Part shown: in pieces, positions 1-8,556 of the stretch
Position numbering within the stretch: the stretch's first letter is position 1
How the letters are laid out: each line of letters begins with the position of its first letter
Assembly: GCA_031290295.1 (NCBI GenBank)
Contig: JAITNT010000283.1
Span: 1-22,278, forward strand
Direction: 5' to 3'
Length of the DNA stretch: 22,278 bases
Source of the DNA: Clostridiales bacterium
GTDB lineage: Bacteria > Bacillota > Clostridia > Christensenellales > DUVY01
Notes under the pieces: model-generated
Databases searched by the model: none
Seen by the model: only the letters and a program-made list of their open reading frames with translations
What the model was told of the DNA's origin: nothing
Position numbers and translations under genes: made by a program

Positions 1-635
1 AGCGTTTTGGCTGTAACGGTTATCGCAACGTCCGCCGTTTTGGTTATATTGTTTTCCGTATAAGAAATCGTTATTTTTGTGTCGGTCACAGCCAGCGAAG
101 CCGTTTTGCTTACGGAGTATGCCGCAACCGCTTTCGACGTGCCGTCGGCATAAACCGCCGTAACCGACAAGCCGTCCGCGCTGAACGTCTGACCCGCTAT
201 GTACGCCGTTTTTGCAGGCTGCGTCGTTATCTCTATACGGTCGAGCGCGCTTTGCCCGGGCTGCGCTTGCGCGGAGATATTGACGACCGCCGTGACCGAC
301 AAGCCGTTCGCCGCCGCGGTCGCCTTGACGGTGACGGAGCCCGCGCCCGCGCCGAGCGTAAACCTGCCGTCCGCGTCGATCGCGCAGCCGTCCGCGTTAT
401 CGCCGATTATCGCCCACGTTACTTTTTTGTTCGTCGCGTTATCGGGCAGCACGCGCGCGCTTATAATAAAAGCGCCGTCGCCCACGGTTTTTTCAAAAAC
501 CTCGGTCTTTACCCAAGCCGAGCCTTCGCCCGAGCCGATTTCCACGCTCGTCACCGCAACGTCTTTTTTGCACGCCGCAACGACCAACAACGCCGCCGCA
601 AAAACGAACAGGAACACCGCCAGCTTCTTTTTCAT
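1..635 (-). CDS. Secreted lipoprotein with bacterial Ig-like (Big) domains, partial
   Basis: The reading frame is open from ATG at 635 through the left window edge, so the C-terminus is missing (211 residues visible). A GGAGG-type ribosome binding site lies at 642-647. The N-terminus is a lipoprotein signal: MKKK, a hydrophobic core, then lipobox VAAC with Cys22 as the lipid-anchor residue. Residues about 28-115 resemble a Big_2-type Ig fold (VTWAIIGDNADG, DGRFTLGAGAGSVTVKATA). Residues about 125-210 resemble a Big_3 domain (IEITTQPAKTAYIAGQTFS, ADGLSVTAVYADGTSK). Such domains usually act as spacers or adhesive modules on surface proteins; any catalytic or binding domain would lie in the missing part, so no function is assigned. 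Domain assignment is from sequence pattern only. Confidence 0.85.
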   Translation of the reverse strand, partial: MKKKLAVFLFVFAAALLVVAACKKDVAVTSVEIGSGEGSAWVKTEVFEKTVGDGAFIISARVLPDNATNKKVTWAIIGDNADGCAIDADGRFTLGAGAGSVTVKATAAANGLSVTAVVNISAQAQPGQSALDRIEITTQPAKTAYIAGQTFSADGLSVTAVYADGTSKAVAAYSVSKTASLAVTDTKITISYTENNITKTADVAITVTAKT

Positions 636-660
636 GCTTTTATCCTCCGTAAAACTATAG

Positions 661-695
661 TTGTATGATTGTATACAAAAATACTATTATAGTAT
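661..695. promoter_or_regulatory. Palindromes around the lipoprotein transcription start (possible operator)
   Basis: Two inverted repeats lie between the -10 element and the ribosome binding site: ATACTA-TTA-TAGTAT at 681-695, overlapping the -10, and the perfect palindrome TTGTATACAA at 669-678, preceded by another TTGTAT at 661-666. TTGTATACAA fits the general TNGT..ACNA shape of GntR-family operators. Placement at +1 to about +24 suggests a repressor site. The regulator is not identifiable here. Confidence 0.35.
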
Positions 696-718
696 AGCAT
701 ACCCCCGCCCGGTGTCAA
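691..718 (-). promoter_or_regulatory. Promoter of the Big-domain lipoprotein
   Basis: Read on the minus strand there is TTGACA (718-713), a 16-bp spacer, and TATACT (696-691) preceded by TG one base upstream (extended -10). Transcription should start near 684, giving a leader of about 50 nt that contains the GGAGG site. Confidence 0.7.
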
Positions 719-728
719 GTGATTAAAG

Positions 729-1060
729 GTGTTTTTTGCAAAAGCTATCCGCTTTTTTTGTAAAAAAAGGGGGCGGGGGCAAAGGGGAAAGGGAGAAAAA
801 GGACAGGTAAAACCGAATTACCGCGTCGCTTTCAGCTCCTCGCTAAGGACGATAGAGGACAAGAATTGTATGTGGAGCGTTGAAAGCGGCGAAGAGATTC
901 TTCGACGTTGCTCAGAATGACATTGTTTTTGTTTATTTACATTGTGTACGGGTGTTTGTATTGTCTACGGTTATAAGCCGCCGTTGTCCTTAGCGAGGCG
1001 CGTCAGCGACGTGGCAGTCCGGACCCTCTTCGCCGCTTACCAATCATTCTGCCTGCCCTC
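729..1060. repeat. Mosaic intergenic repeat block 1 (fills the 636-1091 gene-free stretch)
   Basis: This stretch has no supportable gene. It holds an A/T hairpin (CTTTTTTT-GT-AAAAAAAG near 752-769), then a repeat segment with TCGCTAAGGAC at 840-850 and, inverted, GTCCTTAGCGA near 987-997 followed by CAGCGACGTGGCAGTCC. Inside is the GAAGAGATTCTTCG..CTCAGAATGAC motif at 890-921, which recurs inverted at 4169-4198. The tail GCCGCTTACCAATCATTCT matches, inverted, the segment near 5890-5910. ORFs read through it are repeat translations. Confidence 0.6.
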
Positions 1061-1091
1061 TTTTACACACTTTTCCCCGCCCTTTCCGCGT

Positions 1092-1526
1092 TTACCTGTT
1101 CCAAACCCCGTAATATACTACCTCATACCTGATCCCGAACGGGTCACAAAAGAAAACCGCGTAGTAATCGGGCGCGTATTGCTTGTAAAAAGCGGGCGGC
1201 ACGACGCCGCTCGCCCCTGTGCCGAGCAATTTGCGGTAAAACCCGTCCACCGCCTCGTTATTCTCCGCTCTGAAAGCCAGATGGTGCAACGCGCCGGGCG
1301 CTTCAAAATTCACCGCCTGCCCGCGAGCTCCGGGCGCCGCCTGCACTATGCTGAAAATAAAATTACCGTGCGGATATTCGATTTGCCGGTAGTCGTCGTC
1401 CGCCTCGTACGTTTCTCTTTTTTTGGCAAGGTCGAAGCCGAGCAAGGGCATCAGCAAATCATAAAAACGCACGGCTTCTTTCAAATCCCCCACCGTTATA
1501 TCGATATGGTCTATTATCGGATTCAT
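1092..1526 (-). CDS. VOC-family (glyoxalase/bleomycin-resistance fold) protein
   Basis: A 144-residue protein of normal length for a single-chain VOC protein. The paired beta-alpha-beta-beta-beta modules are visible: IIDHIDITVGDLKEAVRFY at the N-terminus, LHHLAFRAENNEAVDGFY from about residue 80, and DPFGIRYEVVYYG near the end. His7, His81 or His82 and Glu135 sit at the usual metal-ligand positions. Enzymes of this superfamily include glyoxalase I, extradiol dioxygenases and drug-binding proteins; the substrate cannot be told from sequence. The start chosen is ATG at 1526, whose A is the last base of the upstream TAA stop, implying translational coupling to the membrane protein gene. An in-frame extension to 1592 lies inside that gene and is rejected. 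Confidence 0.85.
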   Translation of the reverse strand: MNPIIDHIDITVGDLKEAVRFYDLLMPLLGFDLAKKRETYEADDDYRQIEYPHGNFIFSIVQAAPGARGQAVNFEAPGALHHLAFRAENNEAVDGFYRKLLGTGASGVVPPAFYKQYAPDYYAVFFCDPFGIRYEVVYYGVWNR

Positions 1527-2860
1527 TATGCAGACGCCTCCGCTTCTCCCCCGCCGTACAGCGGAATCAGCGTGTATTCGGTCAAAATCCACGACCTTTC
1601 TTCGTTGAAAATTACCGCTATCTTACTCCCCTCGTTGCGGGCGGACAGAAATCTGTCCTCCGCGCCCTTTTCCTCGTAAACGCCGACGTAGGTGCGGTCG
1701 ACAATGGTCGAGTCGGGAACGATGTAGCTGTAATTAATGTAATACCTTACGGTGCGTGCAGAGTCGTTTTCCGATCCGTGCCCGACATGCTGTCTTTCAT
1801 AGCCGCTGATATACGCGTAAGCGACTATTCCGTTATGCGCGAGCGCTGTAAGCCTCGCGGTCAAAAATTTCGCTTTGAGCAGCGTCGCCAACATCGCGGC
1901 CAGCAGCAAGCCGCCCCCGAGTATAAAGAACAAGCCGAGATAAATCAAGCCGTTTTGATTAATCGTGCCGGTAATGTCCGCGAGGAGCAGTCCCAGCCCG
2001 ACGGTAATCGCGGCTCCCGCGGGAATAATTCCGAGTATTGCGCCGCGTCGGGATGCGGGCTTGTCAAGTATCGCGTATTTCGCGCCCGTGTCCAAACGGT
2101 AAAATTCTTTTTTCTTGTGCTGCTCTATCAACGCGGCGTCGATTTTGGTTTGCTCGCCGCTAGCCGCCCGCGCCTCCTCGAAGGTTTTTTGGGGCGCGAT
2201 AGCCGCGCCGTCCGTAGCCGTGCATTCAGAAAGGAATATCGGCTGCTCGCCGGCAAAAAAACAGACGCCCAGGCATTGCCCCGCATAAAGCCCGGGGTCG
2301 GTTTTGAACCGCAGCGCCTTTACCTCGCGGTACAACGCATGCGCGCCGTTAGGTCGGTATGCGATAGAAAGGCTCGCCTTAAAAAAGCTCTTGCCTTTTT
2401 TTGGGTTGGTTATAAAACGATCGACGTCGCAAGCCGTCACATAAGCGTGGCTGAGTATGCTCTCTGCAAGCGTATCGCGCGTTTGTACCGTCGTCTTTTT
2501 GCCGCGGATATATTCCTTTATCAACACAAAAACGGGTATGCTTATAAAAAAGCCGAAAAAAATCAGAGAAATGCAAAGCCCGATCAATCCGCCGCTAATC
2601 CCCGAGGCAATCAATATAAGCGCGACCGCTACAAAGGTAAACGATGCCGACGACAGGGCGATAATTACCGGCAGCACCGTGCCCGCGGGCTTTTTCAGCT
2701 CCAGAATCTTGTACGGCTTGCTCAAATCCAGGCGTATGCCGTCCCGTTTAGCCTTATAGTAGCTGTTTTCTACCATTTCTTCGTATATGTTCTTGCGGCT
2801 GCGCTTCTCGGCGGGAATAACCGCAATGTACTCCGAAAGGTTCTTTTTCTCTTTCTTCAC
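1526..2860 (-). CDS. Membrane protein with duplicated TM-hairpin/beta-domain units, paralogue B
   Basis: A 444-residue protein with GTG start at 2860, supported by AGGAGG at about 2868-2873. The start overlaps the upstream stop in a GTGA arrangement. Four TM segments form two hairpins (about 60-83/90-115 and 270-295/303-328). Each hairpin is followed by a soluble beta-rich domain. The first contains AYVTACDVDRF, YKTDPGLYAGQ-like and PIFLSEC; the second contains AYAYISGYERQ, YYINYSY, IVDRTYVGVY and KIAVIFNEE. The second domain looks like DUF3592-type soluble domains by pattern, but I could not run a profile. It is clearly paralogous to the gene just upstream (shared DVDRF, TDPGLY.GQ.LG, PVFLSEC/PIFLSEC, IVDRT/IIDRT, VIFNE). 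Function unknown. Confidence 0.85.
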   Translation of the reverse strand: MKKEKKNLSEYIAVIPAEKRSRKNIYEEMVENSYYKAKRDGIRLDLSKPYKILELKKPAGTVLPVIIALSSASFTFVAVALILIASGISGGLIGLCISLIFFGFFISIPVFVLIKEYIRGKKTTVQTRDTLAESILSHAYVTACDVDRFITNPKKGKSFFKASLSIAYRPNGAHALYREVKALRFKTDPGLYAGQCLGVCFFAGEQPIFLSECTATDGAAIAPQKTFEEARAASGEQTKIDAALIEQHKKKEFYRLDTGAKYAILDKPASRRGAILGIIPAGAAITVGLGLLLADITGTINQNGLIYLGLFFILGGGLLLAAMLATLLKAKFLTARLTALAHNGIVAYAYISGYERQHVGHGSENDSARTVRYYINYSYIVPDSTIVDRTYVGVYEEKGAEDRFLSARNEGSKIAVIFNEERSWILTEYTLIPLYGGGEAEASA

Positions 2861-4125
2861 CTACCGCCCTCCTGAATCAAAGAATATTTCGTCAGGAAGT
2901 ACGCCGCCGTTTCGTTAAAAATTACCGTTATCCTGTCTCCCTCTTTGTAGTCGGCAAGGAATTTATCCGCGCCGCCGCCTTGCGAATAATCGCCGATATG
3001 CGTGCGGTCGATAATTTCGCCCTCGCGCGTACCGTAGGAATAATTAACGTGATAGCTCACGCGGCGGCTCGTATTGCCCTCGCTGTCCGTGTTTGTGTAA
3101 TATCTTTGGTCATAGCCGCCGATATACGCGTAAGTAACGATGCCGCCCGAGGCAAGCTCCCTGCCCCCGCGCATTTTTCTGCCCGTCGATATAAGCATGT
3201 ACGCCATAAGACCCGATAAAAACGCGCCGAACGCTATGAAAAATAAGCCGACCGGCAAAATTCTTTGCCCGACGGGGAACAAACCGACCGTCAGCGTTAC
3301 GCCTATGCCGAGAAGCGGAATTACAAAAATAAGCATAAACAACGCGCCCCATTTACCGTGCGGAACACCGAAAATATCGTATTTCTCCGCCGTGTCGAGC
3401 TTAAAAAAATCATTGCTTACGCGGTGCGCGTTCAGCTTGGCGGCAATTTCTCTGTACTCGGCGCTGTCCTTCTTTGCCTCGTCGCCGGATTTGCGGGGCG
3501 CGATAAATTCTCCGCCCCACACCGCGCACTCCGATAAGAAAACGGGCGCGTGGTCCCGATACAGACAAAGCCCCAACCTTTGCCCCTCATAAAGCCCGGG
3601 GTCGGTTTTGTATTTGCGGTCTATAACGTCGTGCGTTATGTACCGTTTATCCTTAGAAAGATACGCCACCGTGAATTTAGCCTTATATAAATCGTTTTTT
3701 GCTTTCGGCGCGACGAAGCGGTCGACGTCACATTTCGTGATATAGGCGTAATAAATAAGCCCGTTTTCGATTGCTTGACGTCTTTGCTCGGCAAGCGCCT
3801 TGCCGCGCTTGTACGCAAGAAGCGATATAACGGCGAAAAATACGGGCACCGAGCTAAAAAACAGCAGAACCACGGTCAGCACAAGCCTGCCCTCGCTCTC
3901 CGCAAAAAACTGTATAAAGCCCGCCAGCCCGGCAAGCAACGCCGAAAAGCCCAACAAAAACGCGATAAACGTCAGGCGCATCTCTCCTTGCGCGTCGACG
4001 GCGAAAATCTTATACGGATACCGCAAATCGAGCCGGGCACCGTCCTTTTCGGTTTTGTCAAACCGCTCGCAAAGCTCTCCGTAAAACGGTCGTTCGTCGG
4101 CAAGGTTTAATTTCAATTCACTCAT
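2857..4125 (-). CDS. Membrane protein with duplicated TM-hairpin/beta-domain units, paralogue A
   Basis: A 422-residue protein starting at ATG 4125 with only a weak ribosome binding site; no earlier start with a better site is visible. Its architecture is that of its downstream paralogue: TM hairpins near 50-72/80-104 and 260-282/288-312, each followed by a beta-rich domain. Domain 1 carries YYAYITKCDVDRF, YKTDPGLYEGQRLGLCLY and APVFLSEC (about 124-200). Domain 2 carries TYAYIGGYDQRYY, SYHVNYSYG, EIIDRTHIGDY and DRITVIFNET (about 331-405). The two soluble domains share the same order of features, so the protein itself appears to be an internal duplication. It is first gene of a coupled trio ending in the VOC protein. 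No function is known to me. Confidence 0.85.
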   Translation of the reverse strand: MSELKLNLADERPFYGELCERFDKTEKDGARLDLRYPYKIFAVDAQGEMRLTFIAFLLGFSALLAGLAGFIQFFAESEGRLVLTVVLLFFSSVPVFFAVISLLAYKRGKALAEQRRQAIENGLIYYAYITKCDVDRFVAPKAKNDLYKAKFTVAYLSKDKRYITHDVIDRKYKTDPGLYEGQRLGLCLYRDHAPVFLSECAVWGGEFIAPRKSGDEAKKDSAEYREIAAKLNAHRVSNDFFKLDTAEKYDIFGVPHGKWGALFMLIFVIPLLGIGVTLTVGLFPVGQRILPVGLFFIAFGAFLSGLMAYMLISTGRKMRGGRELASGGIVTYAYIGGYDQRYYTNTDSEGNTSRRVSYHVNYSYGTREGEIIDRTHIGDYSQGGGADKFLADYKEGDRITVIFNETAAYFLTKYSLIQEGGR

Positions 4126-4168
4126 AATACTATATTCACCGGAACACCATATAAATAAACAATATCCC

Positions 4169-4198
4169 CGTCATTCTGAGCGTAGCCGAAGAATCTCT
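4169..4198. repeat. Short dispersed repeat (CATTCTGAGCG...GAAGAATCTC type)
   Basis: TCATTCTGAGCG then TAGCCGAAGAATCTC lies between ilvC and the membrane-protein gene. The same motif occurs inverted at 890-921 (GAGATTCTTCG...CTCAGAATGAC). It belongs to the same class of intergenic repeat as the larger mosaic blocks. Confidence 0.6.
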
Positions 4199-4209
4199 TA
4201 GCCGCTTGC

Positions 4210-4228
4210 TAGGACAATTTTACTTGTC

Positions 4229-4231
<3 letters not shown>
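4210..4231 (-). terminator. Stem-loop at the ilvC stop codon (weak terminator candidate)
   Basis: A perfect 8-bp stem TAGGACAA/TTGTCCTA with a 6-nt loop; the minus-strand arm includes the ilvC TAG stop. No U-run follows on the minus strand, so it may protect the mRNA 3' end or be part of a repeat rather than terminate transcription. Confidence 0.35.
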
Positions 4232-5296
<1,065 letters not shown>

Positions 5297-5301
5297 CTAA
5301 A

Positions 5302-5330
5302 ATTATATTCCTTTCCGCCGCGCATGTCAA
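5302..5330 (-). promoter_or_regulatory. Perfect sigma-A consensus promoter of ilvC
   Basis: On the minus strand TTGACA (5330-5325), an exact 17-bp spacer, and TATAAT (5307-5302). The predicted start near 5295 gives a 73-nt leader with small GC-rich hairpins (for example GCGG-TATTAT-CCGC) and the GGAGGG site. A perfect consensus suggests strong or repressor-controlled expression. Confidence 0.85.
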
Positions 5331-5422
5331 GCGGAGAAGCGCTGTTGTTATAAGAAGCAAACGCCGCAATTAAAACTGGTAAAATTTGGCAAAAAATATT
5401 TTACGATTTCTGTCAAAAACGC

Positions 5423-5452
5423 TTGCAAACGCATGTTCGGGTATGATATAAT
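5423..5452 (+). promoter_or_regulatory. Extended -10 promoter reading into a gene-free region
   Basis: TTGCAA (5423-5428), an 18-bp spacer and TATAAT (5447-5452) preceded by TGA (extended -10), on the plus strand. No plus-strand gene follows; instead three hairpins lie 70-180 bp downstream. Confidence 0.6.
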
Positions 5453-5524
5453 GCGGGTACGGTGGTTAACGAACGAACGTTTTTGTTATGTTTAGGGGCG
5501 TTACTCCGTGTGTACATTGAAGGA

Positions 5525-5629
5525 GTTCTTTTTTGCAGGTGCGGCAAAAAAGAACAAAAAAAAGCGCATCGGGGAGGTTTCGAGGCCTCCCCGAACCCCT
5601 CGGGCGGCTTACTTTTGGAAAAAGTAAGC
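5525..5629 (+). ncRNA. Possible structured transcript: three perfect hairpins in tandem
   Basis: Three perfect stems occur within 105 bp: a 12-bp stem GTTCTTTTTTGC/GCAAAAAAGAAC (5525-5555), an 8-bp stem CGGGGAGG/CCTCCCCG (5570-5593), and a 9-bp stem GCTTACTTT/AAAGTAAGC (5607-5629). They follow the extended -10 promoter at 5423-5452. No coding potential is convincing here and no known RNA family is recognised. It may equally be a dispersed palindromic repeat, since an A/T hairpin of similar flavour sits near 730-770. Confidence 0.35.
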
Positions 5630-5639
5630 AAAATGGGGA

Positions 5640-6140
5640 AAGGGGGCAAGAGAATTGTATGGGGCGGTGAAAGCGGCGAAGATGGTCTGGATTCCTACGG
5701 CGCTAACGCGCCTCTGAATGACAGAGAGGGGCAAGCGGGCAAGTTAGAACCGGATTGTCACGGCGCGCTAGCGCGCCTCGCTGAGGACGGATTAGGGCTT
5801 TGATTGTGTATGGGTACGGGTGAACGAACAGCGGTTGTCCTTGGTAGGGGCGACCCTGTGTGGTCGCCCGCATGTAAAGAGGGCAAGAGAATGATTGGTA
5901 GGCGGCGAAAAGATGTTTCGACTAAGCGATAGCATTGACATGGATAGAGTGAAATGTATATGGCGCGGGTAGACAATCTGCGGTTGTCATTGCGAGCGAA
6001 GCGTGGCAATCTAGAAACCGCCTGCTGTATACGGTGATGCAAAATAAGGAAAGAGGACAAGTTAAAACCTGGATTGCCACGTCGCTAGCGCGCCTCGCTA
6101 AGGACGGATAGGGCTGGTTAAAACCGGATTGCCGCGCTGC
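5640..6140. repeat. Mosaic intergenic repeat block 2
   Basis: This is a patchwork of short repeats with no supportable gene. It includes GGATTGTCACGGCGCGCTAG (5752 on), a GGGGCGACC/GGTCGCCC hairpin near 5847-5870, ATTGGTAGGCGGCGAAAAGAT near 5893-5913 (recurs at 14218-14238), and a segment 5915-6103. That last segment is collinear, inverted, with 17087-17317: GTTTCGAC, AGCGATAG, GACATGGATA, TCATTGCGAG, GTGGCAATC, GAAACCGCCTGC, GTATACGG, and GGATTGCCACGTCGCTAGCG appear in the same order. Confidence 0.7.
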
Positions 6141-6252
6141 GCTTGACGCGTATATATCGACGGCGGCGCTAGCGGTTAATCGGGAAGCCTGTTCGTTGGC
6201 GTTCGCGCCCGTGTGCGGCAGCCCGCTCTCAACGACCTCTAAGACGGTATCC

Positions 6253-6276
6253 TCAATTGTGCATTATGAATTGAAT
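6253..6276. other. Inverted repeat downstream of the GH36 gene
   Basis: TCAATT...AATTGA flanks about 10 nt just past the 3' end of the GH36 gene. It lacks a U-run and is a weak terminator candidate only. No other terminator is obvious for this operon. Confidence 0.25.
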
Positions 6277-6309
6277 TCCGTCCTCCATTTTTCATTTTTT
6301 TTATTTGAT

Positions 6310-8457
6310 TTAAGCGTTGACGCTTTCAATGAAAAGCACCGACGACGAACGCGGGGTCGCCAGGAATAAGTCCAAGCCCGCAAGCAATTTCGCGCCCGAA
6401 ACGACGTTTACGCCGTTCAAGCCGTCGGGGTCGGTCAGCTTATAGAATTTGTCCTCGTTCACGCCCTTGAACTTGACCTTGTAGCTGAGCTCCGTCGCAT
6501 TGAGCGGACGGAACGCCTGTAATACGCCTTTCTCTTGCGCCGCGTCAAAGTACATGTACGCCGTCCAATGCGAGGTGTCGACGCCGTTTTGCCAAGGCGT
6601 CAGGGTATAGAAATCTTTCAGCAAATACGGCGAAACCTGTTTCCATTCGGAAAGGCTGTTCCGAAGAACGCTATACGGAACCGCGGCGTTGTTGAATTCG
6701 GAATTTATCGCCAGTGTAGGCAGATATGAGCCGCGCATACTGTATGTGTCGAAAAGCGCGTTAATATCAAGCTCCCACGACCTTTCGCCAGCCATCATGC
6801 CCGTAAAAGGCAGCCACTTTACAAGCGCCGTCGTCATGGAAAGCCTTAACGAAATCGTAGTTCTGTCGCTGTCGCTTCTAAGAACCGGAACGGCGCGGCG
6901 CATACTTTCCAAATCGTTGCGCCCGCCTCCCGAGGCGCAGCTGTCTATAAACGTGGACTTGCCGTTCTCGGCGCAGAACGCTATGATTTTATCCCAAAGC
7001 CTCAAATGTCCCTGAACGTGTAGATTTTCGGTTATGCCGTTTCGGTTGTCGCCCTCCAAGCCGTCGCCCGCAAGCCACCCCTTGTAAGGGTCGAGATTAA
7101 AGTCCTCGCGGTACATGTCGATGCCGTTTTCCGCCATAACCTTTGTTATGCGCTGAAAGGTCCACTCCACACAGTCGGGATTGTTGTAGCCCGTAAGAAA
7201 TTGTCCGGATTCGCCCGACGGCAAAAGCCATTCGGGTTGGTAGCCGTAAATATCGGTAAGGAGCTTTAGATCAGACACCCGAATACGTTCCGGCTCGAAC
7301 CACATTAGAGTCTTTATTCCGTCCTCTTTCAACGTATCCGTAGCTTGCCGCAGGGTATCGCTCGGCCATTTGGTTTTATCAAGCTCCCATGTGCCGGTAG
7401 TGGTCCAATCGGTAACCAAGGAGCGTCCGTTGCTGTCCACATACCAGCCCGCATCGATCCACCAATAATTATAATCTATATTTTCGGCTTTTAATTTATT
7501 CGCGGTGCGTGCCCATGTGTCGTAGCCCTCCGAAATACTTCCGTCGCTGTTGGGACGTCCCGTGTCGGACGCAAAATACGCCGTATTAAACGGACTGAGC
7601 CTGCTCTCCTGCGTCGCGTCCTCGAACGGTAAATTACATTCCGTATACCACCTGCGCCACAGATTCGCCGCCTTGTCCTCGTCGCGCTCGTAATAGCGGA
7701 CAAACGCCATAAGCGGAGTTCGGACCTTTTCGCCCGCTTTCAGATAGGAGGAAAAGCCGACGTTCCCCGCGCCCTTAAAATTCGCGCCGCCGTCCTCCGC
7801 CGTAAATTCCGCCGACCACGTTCCCGGCCAGCCTATGGCGATCATGGCGCCGCCCTTGTCGGTTTCCAAATTGAAATAGCTGAAATTCTCATGCGTGGGT
7901 CTGCCTCTCTCCGAGATAAACCGCGCGGCGCCGTTCTGTAAGTCCGTATCGTAGGGCTTATATTGATTGCCGTGATCGCCCAGAATTCCCTTCAAACGGG
8001 GACTGCCCCCCTCGAAGGAAATATCCGCCGCGCATACGTTTCTTAAAATTCCCGAATTAACGCCGCCGACGTTCTCGAACCAAACCGTCCACTCATACGC
8101 GCCGTAGCCCGTATAGAACGCCGCCTCGACCGTCGCCTTTAATACTCCGTCGGGATGCGCCAATTCCAAGATGACGCTTTTCTTCGCGCCGTCCTCCGCT
8201 TTGGTCTCTTTTATGAGAGTAAAGCCCGAAAACCCGTCGTAAAACGTCCCGCCGTAGATAAAGCTGACGGGCAGCTTTGCGCCGCCGTCCGTTATAAAAT
8301 TTTCGTATTCCTTGAATGTTATGTCCACCGGATCAGGCTCCTTTTCATCGTTATTACCGTCGGGCTTGCCGCCGCAACCCCATAGGGACATTATACACAA
8401 AACCGCGATAAGTATCAATGCAACCGGTCTGAAAATTCTTTTCGTCCTCAAATTCAT
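6310..8457 (-). CDS. Lipid-anchored GH36-family alpha-galactosidase-like enzyme
   Basis: A 715-residue protein with a lipoprotein signal ending SLWGC (Cys28); W at -2 is unusual. The N-terminal half is a beta-supersandwich domain (about 45-265); the catalytic barrel spans about 285-600, then a C-terminal beta domain. GH36 signatures are WWIDAGWY (332-339), MWFEPERI (385-392), IDMYREDFN with probable nucleophile Asp452, and SCASGGGRND with probable acid/base Asp515. The nucleophile motif is Arg-x-Asp-Phe-Asn rather than the common Lys-Trp-Asp-x-Asn. Clan GH-D retaining enzymes release terminal alpha-galactosyl or related residues. ATG 8457 has AGGAG just upstream. Surface location by lipidation is less common than cytoplasmic GH36. 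It is the last gene of the predicted three-gene surface operon; exact substrate unknown. Confidence 0.9.
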   Translation of the reverse strand: MNLRTKRIFRPVALILIAVLCIMSLWGCGGKPDGNNDEKEPDPVDITFKEYENFITDGGAKLPVSFIYGGTFYDGFSGFTLIKETKAEDGAKKSVILELAHPDGVLKATVEAAFYTGYGAYEWTVWFENVGGVNSGILRNVCAADISFEGGSPRLKGILGDHGNQYKPYDTDLQNGAARFISERGRPTHENFSYFNLETDKGGAMIAIGWPGTWSAEFTAEDGGANFKGAGNVGFSSYLKAGEKVRTPLMAFVRYYERDEDKAANLWRRWYTECNLPFEDATQESRLSPFNTAYFASDTGRPNSDGSISEGYDTWARTANKLKAENIDYNYWWIDAGWYVDSNGRSLVTDWTTTGTWELDKTKWPSDTLRQATDTLKEDGIKTLMWFEPERIRVSDLKLLTDIYGYQPEWLLPSGESGQFLTGYNNPDCVEWTFQRITKVMAENGIDMYREDFNLDPYKGWLAGDGLEGDNRNGITENLHVQGHLRLWDKIIAFCAENGKSTFIDSCASGGGRNDLESMRRAVPVLRSDSDRTTISLRLSMTTALVKWLPFTGMMAGERSWELDINALFDTYSMRGSYLPTLAINSEFNNAAVPYSVLRNSLSEWKQVSPYLLKDFYTLTPWQNGVDTSHWTAYMYFDAAQEKGVLQAFRPLNATELSYKVKFKGVNEDKFYKLTDPDGLNGVNVVSGAKLLAGLDLFLATPRSSSVLFIESVNA

Positions 8458-8486
8458 TTCTTTCTCCTCTTAACAATTCACAATTT

Positions 8487-8512
8487 CGGATAGCTCGCTT
8501 CGCTCATATCCG
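8487..8512. repeat. Palindromic repeat between the GH36 and ConA/FIVAR genes
   Basis: CGGATA and TATCCG flank GCTCGCTTCGCTCA. A near copy, GGTATA-ACTCGCTTCCGCC-TATACC, is at 16734-16758. A GCCCGTAAGGGC hairpin follows. It fills most of the 99-bp intergenic gap and could set relative expression of the two flanking genes. Confidence 0.5.
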
Positions 8513-8556
8513 GGTCATTCCGATAAGCCCGTAAGGGCGACGCGGGAAGCTCATCC

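Noticed and set aside
942..1679. 245-residue plus-strand ORF
   Set aside because: It runs through repeat DNA and then antisense to the VOC gene; no recognisable domain.
1778..2875. 365-residue plus-strand ORF
   Set aside because: It is antisense to a well-supported membrane protein gene with motif conservation to its paralogue; no ribosome binding site, basic low-complexity composition.
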